The notes below the pieces were generated by a model that ran no database searches, had not been told where the DNA came from, and was given only the letters and a program-made list of their open reading frames with translations. The position numbers and the translations under genes were made by a program. A stretch of 64,000 nt of DNA from Blautia hydrogenotrophica DSM 10507 (GTDB lineage: Bacteria > Bacillota > Clostridia > Lachnospirales > Lachnospiraceae), in contig NZ_CP136423.1 of NCBI RefSeq assembly GCF_034356035.1, forward strand, positions 992,001-1,056,000. The letters are read 5' to 3'. The number at the start of each line of letters is the position of its first letter. Position 1 is the first letter of the stretch. Shown here piece after piece: positions 17,968 to 27,184 of the stretch.

Positions 17968-19527
17968 ATGGGTGAGATGTATAAATGCAGAGACGATGTA
18001 TTTCTCCATGCAGAAAAGATAAGTAAGATCTATCCCGGTACCAAAGCATTAGATCAGGTATCTTTTGATCTTTTAAAGGGAAAGGTAAACGTGCTGATCG
18101 GTGAGAACGGTGCCGGAAAATCCACACTGATGAAAATGATAGCTGGAATCGAGCAGCCCAATGAAGGCAAGATGTACATCGGAGACCAGGAGGTCTACTT
18201 CAAGAATACGACAGAGGCCAGGAAGCATGGGATTGGTATCATACACCAGGAGCTGAGCTTGTTTCCAAATCTGAATGTATATCAGAATATTTACATGAAC
18301 AAAGAAAAGACCAAGGGAAAGATGGTCTTGGACGATAAAAAACACATGGAAGGTGCCAAGAAAGTACTGGAGAGACTAGAGCACCCGTTGGACCTTCACA
18401 CGAAGGTGGGAGAGTTGCGTGTTGGCCAGCAGCAGATGATCGAGATTGCCAGAAATCTGGTGGAGGATGATCTGAAGGTGCTGATTATGGATGAACCGAC
18501 ATCCTCTCTAAGCCAGCAGGAGGTGCAGGTGCTCTTTAAGATTATGAGAGAGTTGACCGCGTCAGGGATCTCCATTGTCTACATCTCCCACAGACTGGAA
18601 GAAATCATGGAGATCGGAGACCATGTGACGATCTTGAGAGATGGAAAATATGTGGCGGATGCCGATGTAAAAGATATCGACGTGCCGTGGATTGTACATC
18701 AGATGACCGGCGGAGAAAAATCTTATCCCAAGAGGGACCGGGAGGTCGACTGGAGCAAGGTGGAAAACGTGCTGGAAGTGAAGAATCTCTGTCTTCCCAA
18801 AGCAGGTGGCGGCTATTTGGTAGATCATCTGAATTTCGAGCTGAAAAAAGGCGAGGTGCTTGGAATTTATGGATTGATGGGGGCAGGCAGAAGCGAGGTT
18901 TTTGAGTGTATCATGGGGCTTCACCCGGAGCACACCGGTGATATTTATCTGGAAGGGAAAAAGCTGAAGATTAAATCCGTTTCCCAGCAGATCGACAATG
19001 GCTTCGCGCTGATTCCCGAGGACAGACAGGCACAGGGGCTGGTTCAGACTCTGGATATTGAGAAGAACTGTTCTCTTTCGGCAATGAAACGGTATAAAAA
19101 AGGAATTTTCCTCGACCACAAGAAGGAAGGCCAGAAGGTGGACGAGCAGATTTCTGACATACATATCAAGGTTGCGGACAAAAAGCTTCCGATTTTATCC
19201 TTGTCAGGCGGTAATCAGCAGAAGGTGGTTATCGGAAAAGGTCTCTTGACAGAGCCTAAGATTCTTCTGATGGACGAACCCAGCCGTGGAATTGATATCG
19301 GCGCGAAGACGGAGGTATTCGATATCATCAATCAATACGCAGAAAAAGGACTGTCAATTATCGTCATTTCTTCTGAGCTGCAGGAGATTGTGGCGATAGC
19401 GGACAGGGTCATCGTATTGTCAAACGGTCTGAAGACCGGAGAATTCTATGGCAGTGAGATCCAGCAGGATACACTGGTACTGGCATCCTACAAGGGCCAT
19501 CACCAAAAAGAGGAAAGGGAGAATTAA
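17968..19527 (+). CDS. Sugar ABC transporter ATPase, RbsA type (two NBDs)
   Basis: Cytoplasmic energising subunit of 519 residues with two fused nucleotide-binding domains, as in RbsA/XylG. The first has Walker A GENGAGKST, signature LRVGQQQ and Walker B LIMDEPT. The second has a degenerate Walker A (GLMGAGRSE), signature LSGGNQQ and Walker B LLMDEPS. This asymmetry is normal for the family. It lies between the lipoprotein and permease genes, with 2 bases to the permease. It works with the 16083 binding protein and 19530 permease to import the operon's sugar. Confidence 0.95.
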   Translation: MGEMYKCRDDVFLHAEKISKIYPGTKALDQVSFDLLKGKVNVLIGENGAGKSTLMKMIAGIEQPNEGKMYIGDQEVYFKNTTEARKHGIGIIHQELSLFPNLNVYQNIYMNKEKTKGKMVLDDKKHMEGAKKVLERLEHPLDLHTKVGELRVGQQQMIEIARNLVEDDLKVLIMDEPTSSLSQQEVQVLFKIMRELTASGISIVYISHRLEEIMEIGDHVTILRDGKYVADADVKDIDVPWIVHQMTGGEKSYPKRDREVDWSKVENVLEVKNLCLPKAGGGYLVDHLNFELKKGEVLGIYGLMGAGRSEVFECIMGLHPEHTGDIYLEGKKLKIKSVSQQIDNGFALIPEDRQAQGLVQTLDIEKNCSLSAMKRYKKGIFLDHKKEGQKVDEQISDIHIKVADKKLPILSLSGGNQQKVVIGKGLLTEPKILLMDEPSRGIDIGAKTEVFDIINQYAEKGLSIIVISSELQEIVAIADRVIVLSNGLKTGEFYGSEIQQDTLVLASYKGHHQKEEREN

Positions 19528-19529
19528 TC

Positions 19530-20582
19530 ATGGCAGCGAAAACAAAATCAGGGAATAATCAACTGGCGATGACCCTCTTAAAGGGCAGAACCTTCATCGT
19601 GTTAATTGTATTATTGATCTTTTTCAGTGTGGCAGCAGATAACTTCTTGACTGCAAACGCACTTTTGACTGTTGCGAAGCACGTGGCACTGTACGGTATT
19701 CTCGCAATTGGTATGACCTATGTCATCATCACCGGCGGCATCGACCTGTCTGTAGGTTCTGTCGTTGGTCTGGCCGGCATGATCGCGGGTGGTCTGATTC
19801 AGCAGGGGCTGACCTTGAAAATGTTCGGCGTGACACTGTATTTCAGTGTTCCTATGGTTGTTATCATTACAGCAATCATCGGAGCACTTCTGGGAGCGAT
19901 CAACGGTATCGTCATCACGAAATTTAAAGTTGCTCCGTTTATCGCGACTCTGGGTACGATGTATATCTGGAGAGGTTTTGCAAACTTGAGATCGGACGGT
20001 GCGACGTTTTCGGAGCTGGCCGGAAAAGAAGGACTTGGGAATACCGGATTTGAATTTTTCGGACGAAATCTGGGCGGAACCGGAATTCCGGTAGGTGTTA
20101 TCATTCTAGCGATTATTGCAGTGATTGCAGGCATTTTGTTAAAGAAAACTCCGTTTGGATGGCATGTATTGTCTGTGGGCGGTAATGAGAAGGCGGCAGG
20201 CCTGTCCGGTATCAAGGTAGACAGAGTGAAGATCTGGGTATATACCTTCTCAGGCTTCTGTTCCGCGATCGTAGGTATCATCGCGACCTCTCAGTTGGTA
20301 TCCGCGCATCCAGCAACCGGAGATACCTGGGAGATGAACGCTATCGCAGCGGCAGTACTTGGCGGAACCTCCATGGCAGGCGGTGTGGGCAACATCGGCG
20401 GTACCGTAGTCGGTGCTTTCGTGATTGGTGTCATCAATGATGGTATGACCATGTGTGGTGTCACAGAGTTCTGGCAGAAAGTTATCCGTGGACTCGTGAT
20501 TATTTTGGCAGTTATCATTGACCAGGTACAGAGAAATATGCAGGCAAAGATGGCTTTGCAGGCACGCAACGAGAACAAGTAA
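19530..20582 (+). CDS. Sugar ABC transporter permease, RbsC type
   Basis: Integral membrane subunit of 350 residues with eight to ten hydrophobic segments. Family blocks are clear: GGIDLSVGSVVGL near the N-terminus, FIATLGTMYIWRG in the middle and AAVLGGTSMAGG towards the end. It forms the channel with the preceding ATPase. The start is two bases after the ATPase stop. Spacing to the RbsD-like gene is 11 bases, so the operon continues. Substrate specificity follows the binding protein. Confidence 0.95.
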   Translation: MAAKTKSGNNQLAMTLLKGRTFIVLIVLLIFFSVAADNFLTANALLTVAKHVALYGILAIGMTYVIITGGIDLSVGSVVGLAGMIAGGLIQQGLTLKMFGVTLYFSVPMVVIITAIIGALLGAINGIVITKFKVAPFIATLGTMYIWRGFANLRSDGATFSELAGKEGLGNTGFEFFGRNLGGTGIPVGVIILAIIAVIAGILLKKTPFGWHVLSVGGNEKAAGLSGIKVDRVKIWVYTFSGFCSAIVGIIATSQLVSAHPATGDTWEMNAIAAAVLGGTSMAGGVGNIGGTVVGAFVIGVINDGMTMCGVTEFWQKVIRGLVIILAVIIDQVQRNMQAKMALQARNENK

Positions 20583-20593
20583 GAGGATTTCGT

Positions 20594-20989
20594 ATGAAAA
20601 AAAGAGGAATTATCAACGCGCAGCTGTCCGGGCTGATTGCAGGACTGGGACATAAGGATACCTTCATGATTGCGGATGGCGGAATGCCAATTCCCAAAGG
20701 GGTGACGATTGTGGACCTGGCTCTTTGCGGGGGAGTTCCCACTTTTCAGCAGGTGATGGACGCAGTGTTAGAGGAGGTAGAGGTGGAGTTTTACACTCTG
20801 GCAGAAGAGATCACAGAGAATAATCCGAAACTCCTCTGCTATATTCGGGAGAAACTTCAAGGGGTGGATAGCGAGATGGTCAGTCACGTACAGCTCAAAG
20901 AGATGTCAAAAGATTTAAAGTTCGCCATCCGTACTGGGGAGTTCACACCGTATCCAAATATGATACTCAGGGCGGGTGTTGCATTCTAG
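20594..20989 (+). CDS. rbsD: RbsD/FucU-type sugar mutarotase
   Basis: Protein of 131 residues that matches D-ribose pyranase: it speeds interconversion of pyranose and furanose forms after uptake, giving the kinase its preferred form. LIAGLGHKD carries the conserved His (H20), followed by IADGGMPIP; the C-terminal YPNMILRAGVAF is typical. Its ribosome site (AAGAGGATTT) is weak, so translation may depend on coupling to the permease gene. Its presence argues that the imported sugar is an aldose with pyranose/furanose forms, ribose or a relative. Confidence 0.9.
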   Translation: MKKRGIINAQLSGLIAGLGHKDTFMIADGGMPIPKGVTIVDLALCGGVPTFQQVMDAVLEEVEVEFYTLAEEITENNPKLLCYIREKLQGVDSEMVSHVQLKEMSKDLKFAIRTGEFTPYPNMILRAGVAF

Positions 20990-21037
20990 TTGCGGCAGGA
21001 ACTATAATAGAAACAAAAAATCGAAAGGAATTATACT

Positions 21038-21922
21038 ATGAAAGTCTTAAATTTTGGCTCACTGAATCTGGATTATGTATATTCCGTCGACCATATGGTG
21101 ACGCCGGGGGAAACTCTGGCGTCTTATGGTATGAACGTATTCTGCGGGGGAAAGGGACTGAATCAGTCTATCGCGTTGGCGAAGGCAGGAGTGGAGGTAT
21201 ACCATGCCGGTTTGATCGGGGAGGAAGGAGAGATCCTATTGAAAACCTGTCAGGAGGGCGGTGTAGATTCCAGGTATATCCGGAAGACCACGGAGAAATC
21301 CGGTCACACCATCATACAGGTGGATAAGGATGGACAGAACTGTATTCTGCTGTACGGAGGAGCGAATCAGAGCATAACCAGAGAGTATGTGGACGAGGTG
21401 CTGTCTCATTTTGAGAAAGGGGATATTCTGCTTTTGCAAAATGAGATCAATCTGCTGGACTATATCATCAACCAGGCCTATGAAAAGGGAATGATGATTA
21501 TTCTGAATCCTTCGCCTTATAATGAGAAGCTTGACAGCTGCGATTTCAAAAAAATTTCCATGCTTCTTCTCAACGAGGTGGAAGGAGCACAGGTGACAGG
21601 AGAGAAGGATGAGAAAAAGATTTTGGTCCGTTTAAAGGAGCTGTACCCGGATATGCAGGTGGTACTGACCCTGGGAAAAGACGGTTCTGTATATCAGTAC
21701 AAAGATCAGGTATATCGTCAGGGAATCTTCTCAGTACAGGCAGTAGATACGACGGCGGCGGGAGACACCTTCACCGGATATTTTATCTCCTCTATCTTGG
21801 AGGGAATGCCCGTGGATGAAGGGCTTAAACTGGCAGCGAAGGCGTCTGCAATCGCGGTATCCAGGGAAGGAGCGACCGCTTCGATTCCCGTAAAAGCGGA
21901 GGTAGAAAGTGTGGACTGGTAG
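21038..21922 (+). CDS. PfkB-family sugar kinase (ribokinase-like)
   Basis: Cytosolic kinase of 294 residues. PfkB signatures are present: GGKGLNQSIALAKAG near the N-terminus (ribokinase has GGKGANQA) and DTTAAGDTFTGYF with catalytic Asp near the C-terminus. It follows RbsD by 48 bases, as rbsK does in ribose operons, so ribose or a near relative is a reasonable substrate. A second, unrelated FGGY kinase follows immediately, meaning the operon has two phosphorylation options: aldose via this enzyme, or ketose via FGGY. Confidence 0.9.
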   Translation: MKVLNFGSLNLDYVYSVDHMVTPGETLASYGMNVFCGGKGLNQSIALAKAGVEVYHAGLIGEEGEILLKTCQEGGVDSRYIRKTTEKSGHTIIQVDKDGQNCILLYGGANQSITREYVDEVLSHFEKGDILLLQNEINLLDYIINQAYEKGMMIILNPSPYNEKLDSCDFKKISMLLLNEVEGAQVTGEKDEKKILVRLKELYPDMQVVLTLGKDGSVYQYKDQVYRQGIFSVQAVDTTAAGDTFTGYFISSILEGMPVDEGLKLAAKASAIAVSREGATASIPVKAEVESVDW

Positions 21923-21967
21923 GGGCCCCGTCTTTGCCAAGAATAGCATAAGGAGTGAAAAGTAAGT

Positions 21968-23449
21968 ATGTCACAGAGATATATCATCAGCGTAGATCAG
22001 AGCACCCAGGGGACGAAGGCGCTTCTGTTCGATGAGAGTGGGAGTCTGATAAAGAGGGCGGATAAGTCTCACCGTCAAATTGTCAATGAGAAAGGATGGG
22101 TTTCCCATGATCCCATGGAGATTTATGAGAACACCATCACCGTGGTGAAAAATCTGATGGAAGAGTCAGGAATTGACCCGGCTCAGGTGGTCTGCGCGGG
22201 AATCAGCAATCAAAGAGAGACTTCTCTGGCCTGGGACAAAGTCACCGGAGAACCTCTAGGACAGGCAATTGTCTGGCAGTGTGCTAGGGCGACCAAGCTC
22301 TGCGAGCGTGTGGAAAAGAACGGAAATGCTGAGAGAATCCGTCAGGCTACGGGGATTCCGCTGTCTCCCTATTTTCCAGCGTCGAAGATTGCCTGGATTC
22401 TGGAAAATGTGGATGGAGCGGCCGAAAAGGCACAGAAAGGGCAGATTTGCCATGGAACTGTGGATAGCTGGCTGATTTATAAGCTGACAGGTGGAAAATC
22501 CTACAAGACGGACTATTCCAATGCCTCCCGCACGCAACTGTTCAACATCTTTGAGCTGAGATGGGATGAGGAAGTATGCAGGATGTTTGGGATTGACCCT
22601 GCCAACATGGCGCAGGTATGCGACTCGGATTCTGATTTTGGAGAGACGGACTTTGAGGGAACGCTGCCGCATCCGGTGCCCATTCACGGGGTGCTGGGAG
22701 ACTCCCATGGTTCTCTGTTCGGGCAGGGCTGCCTGCACTCAGGAATGACGAAGTCCACCTACGGAACCGGTTCCTCGATCATGATGAATATCGGTGAGAC
22801 TCCGGTGCTGAGCAGCCATGGGGTTGTGACTTCCCTGGCCTGGAAGATCGGCGGAAAGGTGAACTATGTGCTGGAAGGCAATCTCAATTATACAGGTGCG
22901 GTCATCACCTGGTTGAAAGATGATTTGAAGCTGATACAGTCCCCGGCGGAGACGGAGGATTTGGCGAGGAAGGCGGTTTCTGACGATTCCTTGTATCTGG
23001 TTCCAGCGTTTTCGGGACTGGGCGCTCCTTATTGGGACAGTCATGCGGCAGCCTCTATTGTGGGTATGACCAGGACGACTGGGAAAGCCGAACTGGTTCG
23101 GGCAGGAGTGGAATGTATCGCCTACCAGATCACCGATATTGTTCGGGCCATGAGCGAGGACGCTGGCGTCAAGGTGGGAGAACTGCGGGTGGATGGAGGC
23201 CCCACAAGGAATTCCTATCTGATGCAGTTTCAAAGTGATATCGCCGATGCGGGGGTACAGGTTCCGGATTCAGAGGAACTGTCCGGCATTGGCCCCGCTT
23301 ATGCGGCAGGGCTGGCTCTGGGCGTATGGGGACAGGAAATTTTCTGTAAATTGAAACGCACGAAGTATGAGCCTCAGATGGAAAAGGAAGTCAGAGAGAG
23401 AAAGTACCAGGGCTGGAAAAAGGCCGTGAGAACTGTGCTGACGAAATAG
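21968..23449 (+). CDS. FGGY-family carbohydrate kinase, glycerol-kinase-like
   Basis: Kinase of 493 residues with the two-domain FGGY/actin fold. The phosphate-1 loop is DQSTQGTKALLFD; SNQRETSLAWDK is close to the glycerol kinase form NQRET; STYGTGSSIMMN and DGGPTRNSYLMQFQSD are further family blocks. True GlpK would usually neighbour glpF or glpD; instead this ends a sugar operon with isomerase, transketolase and ABC importer. It more likely phosphorylates the ketose made by the isomerase, or a short polyol or ketose. The last gene of the operon, followed by a terminator at 23463. Confidence 0.88.
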   Translation: MSQRYIISVDQSTQGTKALLFDESGSLIKRADKSHRQIVNEKGWVSHDPMEIYENTITVVKNLMEESGIDPAQVVCAGISNQRETSLAWDKVTGEPLGQAIVWQCARATKLCERVEKNGNAERIRQATGIPLSPYFPASKIAWILENVDGAAEKAQKGQICHGTVDSWLIYKLTGGKSYKTDYSNASRTQLFNIFELRWDEEVCRMFGIDPANMAQVCDSDSDFGETDFEGTLPHPVPIHGVLGDSHGSLFGQGCLHSGMTKSTYGTGSSIMMNIGETPVLSSHGVVTSLAWKIGGKVNYVLEGNLNYTGAVITWLKDDLKLIQSPAETEDLARKAVSDDSLYLVPAFSGLGAPYWDSHAAASIVGMTRTTGKAELVRAGVECIAYQITDIVRAMSEDAGVKVGELRVDGGPTRNSYLMQFQSDIADAGVQVPDSEELSGIGPAYAAGLALGVWGQEIFCKLKRTKYEPQMEKEVRERKYQGWKKAVRTVLTK

Positions 23450-23462
23450 GAATGACAAAAAG

Positions 23463-23500
23463 AGACAAGAAAGCTGTCAAAATGACACTTCTTGTCTTTT
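23463..23500 (+). terminator. Intrinsic terminator of the split-transketolase operon
   Basis: Arms AGACAAGAA (23463-23471) and TTCTTGTCT (23489-23497) with an inner TGTCA/TGACA pair, followed by TTTTCTTTTT. It lies 14 bases after the FGGY kinase stop. Confidence 0.9.
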
Positions 23501-23502
23501 CT

Positions 23503-23524
23503 TTTTCCGCTTTATTGCGGAAAA
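23503..23524 (+). promoter_or_regulatory. 22-bp palindrome, regulon site 1 (before MFS gene)
   Basis: Perfect palindrome TTTTCCGC-N6-GCGGAAAA. Near-identical 22-bp sites lie at 27086 and 35291, each before a separate promoter of the same carbohydrate block. Probable operator for the PRD-type regulator at 25035-26984. Confidence 0.6.
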
Positions 23525-23652
23525 AACTTAGTTGTCAGAAAACAACAAAATAGGTTATTGTAAACTCAACGGTTGGTTACAAATTTGATGCATCGAATAC
23601 CGACAAAAGCAAAGGATATTTGTGAGAAAACGGTGTGGGAGAAGGTGTTGCA

Positions 23653-24951
23653 ATGGAGAAAAAATTAACGGTCCGGGAGAGTTTCCGTCTCGGAAAAGGT
23701 TGGTATTTGATGATTTTTGCGATCTTGGCAATGATGGTGACGAATGCGGGTGTAAACGACGGGTTAAATGTGGCGCTACCAGAGATTGCAGCAGGAGCGG
23801 GTTTGGATTATGAATTGTGTCTGAGTATGGGGACCGTGGCAGGTTTTGTGGGCGTAATTATGATGTTTGTCATTGCGAAATTCCGTGACCGGTTTGGCGG
23901 AAGAAAAGTCAGCGCGGTGCTGTTTATCATTTTTGGACTGACATTTTATTTTTTGTTTTTACGGGCGGAGAATATTGTAATGTACGCTGTCAGCCAGTGT
24001 ATCATGGTAAGCTGCGGGCAGGGCTGTTTTTATCTGTGCACAGGCCCTATGCAGTCCGACTGGTTTCCCAAAAAACGCGGTGTGGTAAATGGAATCAGCA
24101 CCATCGGAGCGAATATCGGCACGGCAGTACTGGCTCCGCTTATGACAGTGCTTTTGACGATGGCGCAGTATAAGACGAGTTTATCGGTGTTTGCGGTGGC
24201 CGCGGTGCTGCTGGGCGTGTTTGCGTGGGTATTTCTACGGGATACTCCCCAGGAGGCGGGTGTTTATCCGGACAATGTGACGAAGGAAGTATACGAAAAA
24301 GAGTACCGGAAGATCGCCGGACAGGCTGCCTATGTCAGCAACTGGACGGTTCCCAAGATGCTCAAATGTAAAGAGGTGTGGCTGACGGCCATGGTGCCTG
24401 GATTTATCACCTTGGGGCTTTTGGGAGTCATTACCCAGTTCGTACAGCGCAACATCTCTCTTGGGCTGTCCGGGAAAGTGGCCATCGGTGCCATGACGGC
24501 GGCAGGGCTGATAGGAATCTTAGGCAGCTATACGATTGGTTATCTGGACACGAAGATCGGAACCAAAAGAGCTTGTATGATCTACTGCGGAATTTTTGCT
24601 CTTGGAATCTTCTTTAACCTGCTGGCCGCTTTTTGGCTGCCATTTGTCTATCTTTCGATTTTTATTGTAGGATTCTCCCTTGGAGGCAGCACGAATATGT
24701 CCTTATCTTTTCCGGCTTCTGTCTTTGGAGTGCTGGATTATCCGAAGGTTAACGGTGTGATTTTCCCTATCAATTACTGTATCGGATGCCTTAACTTTTT
24801 GGTGAATGCGGTGGTTATGAAAATCACTGGAAGTCTGACAGGGGCTTATATTGTGTATATGTGCTTATTTCTGGTAAACATCCTGATTGTGGCGAGGACA
24901 GAAGAAGGAAAATGGGACAAATTAAAACATCCGGAATTGATGGAAAAATGA
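23653..24951 (+). CDS. MFS transporter
   Basis: Membrane carrier of 432 residues with about 12 hydrophobic segments. The family loop between helices 2 and 3 reads KFRDRFGGRK. ATG 23653 is chosen since GGAGAAGG ends 8 bases upstream; the GTG at 23635 precedes that site. The substrate is unknown; likely an organic acid, polyol or sugar derivative used by the adjacent aldolase operon. It is transcribed alone and ends at a bidirectional terminator facing the PRD regulator. Regulon site 1 lies about 130 bases upstream. Confidence 0.9.
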   Translation: MEKKLTVRESFRLGKGWYLMIFAILAMMVTNAGVNDGLNVALPEIAAGAGLDYELCLSMGTVAGFVGVIMMFVIAKFRDRFGGRKVSAVLFIIFGLTFYFLFLRAENIVMYAVSQCIMVSCGQGCFYLCTGPMQSDWFPKKRGVVNGISTIGANIGTAVLAPLMTVLLTMAQYKTSLSVFAVAAVLLGVFAWVFLRDTPQEAGVYPDNVTKEVYEKEYRKIAGQAAYVSNWTVPKMLKCKEVWLTAMVPGFITLGLLGVITQFVQRNISLGLSGKVAIGAMTAAGLIGILGSYTIGYLDTKIGTKRACMIYCGIFALGIFFNLLAAFWLPFVYLSIFIVGFSLGGSTNMSLSFPASVFGVLDYPKVNGVIFPINYCIGCLNFLVNAVVMKITGSLTGAYIVYMCLFLVNILIVARTEEGKWDKLKHPELMEK

Positions 24952-24971
24952 TAATAAAATGATATCTTCCT

Positions 24972-25015
24972 GTGGAAGGAGCGGGCATGTGTATGCCGGC
25001 TCCTTCCACGTTTTT
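24972..25015 (+). terminator. Terminator between MFS gene and PRD regulator
   Basis: Perfect 11-bp arms GTGGAAGGAGC (24972-24982) and GCTCCTTCCAC (24999-25009) followed by G and five T. It serves the MFS gene and may also stop the converging PRD regulator transcript. Confidence 0.88.
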
Positions 25016-25034
25016 GGGTAGCTTGCTTTTGCGT

Positions 25035-26984
25035 TTATGTGCGATAAGCGAAGTCTGCAAAGAAATTCAACAGTTCTTCTTTCGTCTTTAGGAACTTTGC
25101 ATCCTCGTAATTACGGGAGCTGTAATAGAGCTCATTCAGCAGCTTGAATACCAGGGTGCTGTCGCCGGGACAGACTGCGGCGAGGATGACGGTACGGATT
25201 TTGTAAGAGTTCCATTTGATACGGTGCTCCAAAGTAGCCACAGAGAGACAGGTTTTCTTGCTGGGCACAAGGGAAGATAAAAATGCTACGCCAGGCTGAA
25301 AGGCAAAGGGCAGGATGGCCTCTCTTCTTAAGAGGTCTTCCACATAGTCCAGTTCCACGTAGCCTGCATCCAGAAAATCGCGGGACAGCAGTTCAATGAT
25401 GGAGACACGGCTGTCTGTCAGGATTGCCTCATGCCAGAAAGCCTCCTGCAAAAGTTGAAACAAAGAAGGCAGCTTTTGGCCGTAAAGCCGGTTGATGTGT
25501 ATCTGGAAAATATGTTTTTCCAAGTTCATCTGATCTGTCTTCGTAAAAAACGGAGAGATCAGCAGGGTCTTGCAGTGAGGGTCACATGTCAGGGTTTTAT
25601 TTGCAGTTGTAATGATAAGATCCGTTTTGGAAAAGTCATAGGTGTCCTTGCTGTACACCGGAAGCAGAGCAGTCAGTTCCAGATAATCATGAAAGGCACT
25701 CAGAAGTTTTTGCTTTAAATGCCAGGACGCAGGCATATTCAAGTGAGCCATGATTACAGTTTTCAGTTTTGGATACGTGCGGTTTGCGGCTTCCAGTGCT
25801 CCGGAGATACAAAAAGCCAGGTACATCAGTTCTGTCTCATCCCAGTAGTCTCCGGTATAGGACAGGGCCAGAGGCTGAATTAAGATAGCGATTTCGTATT
25901 CAATGAGCAGATTGGAACGAACGATATCTGTGTGAGTCTGAATGGTATTTAAGTAATGGAGCGGCATGGATAAATAGCGCAGATACTGTAGGAGGGTAAT
26001 ATAAAAATCTTCATTGTCCGAAAAACTCAACTGAAATTTTTCTCGGATCAACGCCAGGTAATCGTTGGCAAAAGCGATAGTCTCCGGCGCGAAGTAAAGC
26101 TCTAAAGTGCCAAAGCTTAAGGCGGAGGAATCCAAAAGCCGGGCACAGGAAAGATGCAGATAAATTTCCTGGCGTTCGGAATCAGGGAATATGCAGCCTA
26201 ATTTTTTTTCGAGAGATTCCAGCAGATCGTCCGCGGCATGAACACAGGCCGGGTCCAGAGGCAGTGGTTCTTTTCTGCTTTCCAGAAAATGGCCGTCATT
26301 CATACGGCAGCAGGCGATGGCAATCGCCAGATTCAGTACGATCATGTTGATATCTTCCAGTACGATACCGTATTTTCTCAGATAAAACTGGCTTTCCAGC
26401 ATAATTAAGTCCACCAGCTCTTCGTCCAGATATTGATACTGATAGAAAGCGTTTCCCCTGGCATTGTAGTTCCAGTTTTCTGAGAATAAAGTATTTAAGA
26501 TAATTCGTCTCTTTCGTTCGTTGTCTTCAAAGAAAATGTGGTTTTTGCTTCTACAGTAGTTGATATGGGGATAGGGAAGCACATATTTTTTTCGCAGGGC
26601 GGCCAGGTCATGCTCCAAAGTGGTACGGCTGATAAACATTTCATCTTCCAGTGTATAGAGGTTAATGGGTTCTTCAGCCAGGCAAAGACAAAAGGCCATA
26701 TGTCGTGTTCGGTCGTCACGGGTAAGAAACGTGTTGCTGACCTGATTTAGTTCTTTTAACAGCTTTTTGTCTTCCACCTTTAGCAGATAGCCCAGACTGC
26801 GCTTGGAGATAATGGAAATTCCTGTGCCCTGCAGATTTTCATTGATTTCCGCTACATCGCTGCGGATAGTGCGGGCGGAAACCTGTAGATGATTGGCCAG
26901 CTCTGTGCCTGTCACATAGCTGTGCTGGTCTTGGATGTAATGCAGCAGTTTGCGTTGCCGCAGAGAAAGATGGATATCTACCAT
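25035..26984 (-). CDS. PRD-containing transcriptional regulator (BglG/Mga/MtlR type)
   Basis: Regulator of 649 residues: helix-turn-helix at about 1-60 (LANHLQVSARTIRSDVAEIN), a second Mga-like HTH at about 90-150, two PTS regulation domains at about 180-400, an EIIB-like segment at about 440-500 and an EIIA-like C-terminus. Such proteins are usually controlled by PTS phosphorylation. Here the first PRD has Asn where His is usual (VLNLAIAIA) and the EIIA segment lacks the usual His after PGVAF, and no PTS genes are nearby, so control may be PTS-independent. It is divergent from the aldolase operon, and site 2 lies in the shared gap. Confidence 0.87.
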   Translation of the reverse strand: MVDIHLSLRQRKLLHYIQDQHSYVTGTELANHLQVSARTIRSDVAEINENLQGTGISIISKRSLGYLLKVEDKKLLKELNQVSNTFLTRDDRTRHMAFCLCLAEEPINLYTLEDEMFISRTTLEHDLAALRKKYVLPYPHINYCRSKNHIFFEDNERKRRIILNTLFSENWNYNARGNAFYQYQYLDEELVDLIMLESQFYLRKYGIVLEDINMIVLNLAIAIACCRMNDGHFLESRKEPLPLDPACVHAADDLLESLEKKLGCIFPDSERQEIYLHLSCARLLDSSALSFGTLELYFAPETIAFANDYLALIREKFQLSFSDNEDFYITLLQYLRYLSMPLHYLNTIQTHTDIVRSNLLIEYEIAILIQPLALSYTGDYWDETELMYLAFCISGALEAANRTYPKLKTVIMAHLNMPASWHLKQKLLSAFHDYLELTALLPVYSKDTYDFSKTDLIITTANKTLTCDPHCKTLLISPFFTKTDQMNLEKHIFQIHINRLYGQKLPSLFQLLQEAFWHEAILTDSRVSIIELLSRDFLDAGYVELDYVEDLLRREAILPFAFQPGVAFLSSLVPSKKTCLSVATLEHRIKWNSYKIRTVILAAVCPGDSTLVFKLLNELYYSSRNYEDAKFLKTKEELLNFFADFAYRT

Positions 26985-27085
26985 AAGAACCTCCTTAAAA
27001 ATTTCCTCATGGTGGAGGAGATTATTATATATTTAAGTCTATCATAAAAAGTAAGTACCGGAAAAGTCAAGAAAAATCGGATTTT

Positions 27086-27107
27086 ATTTCCGCTTTAAAA
27101 AGGAAAA
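27086..27107 (+). promoter_or_regulatory. 22-bp palindrome-like regulon site 2 (before aldolase operon)
   Basis: ATTTCCGC-N6-AAGGAAAA, 17 of 22 positions identical to site 1. It lies in the divergent gap between the PRD regulator and the aldolase operon, so it could serve both. Confidence 0.55.
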
Positions 27108-27184
27108 AATGCGATTGCTGGATGGAAGAGAGATGTCATACAATAAGCTCAGAAAACGAAAAGAGACCAGGAGGAATTAAGACA

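Noticed and set aside
21968..23449. Housekeeping glycerol kinase GlpK
   Set aside because: Glycerol-kinase-like motifs are present, but no glycerol facilitator or dehydrogenase is nearby and it ends a sugar-importer operon, so I keep the broader FGGY call.
23558..23582. Second operator TTGTAA-N13-TTACAA before the first MFS gene
   Set aside because: Only the six-base arms match, the centre is not symmetric and it has no second copy; the 22-bp palindrome nearby is much better supported.
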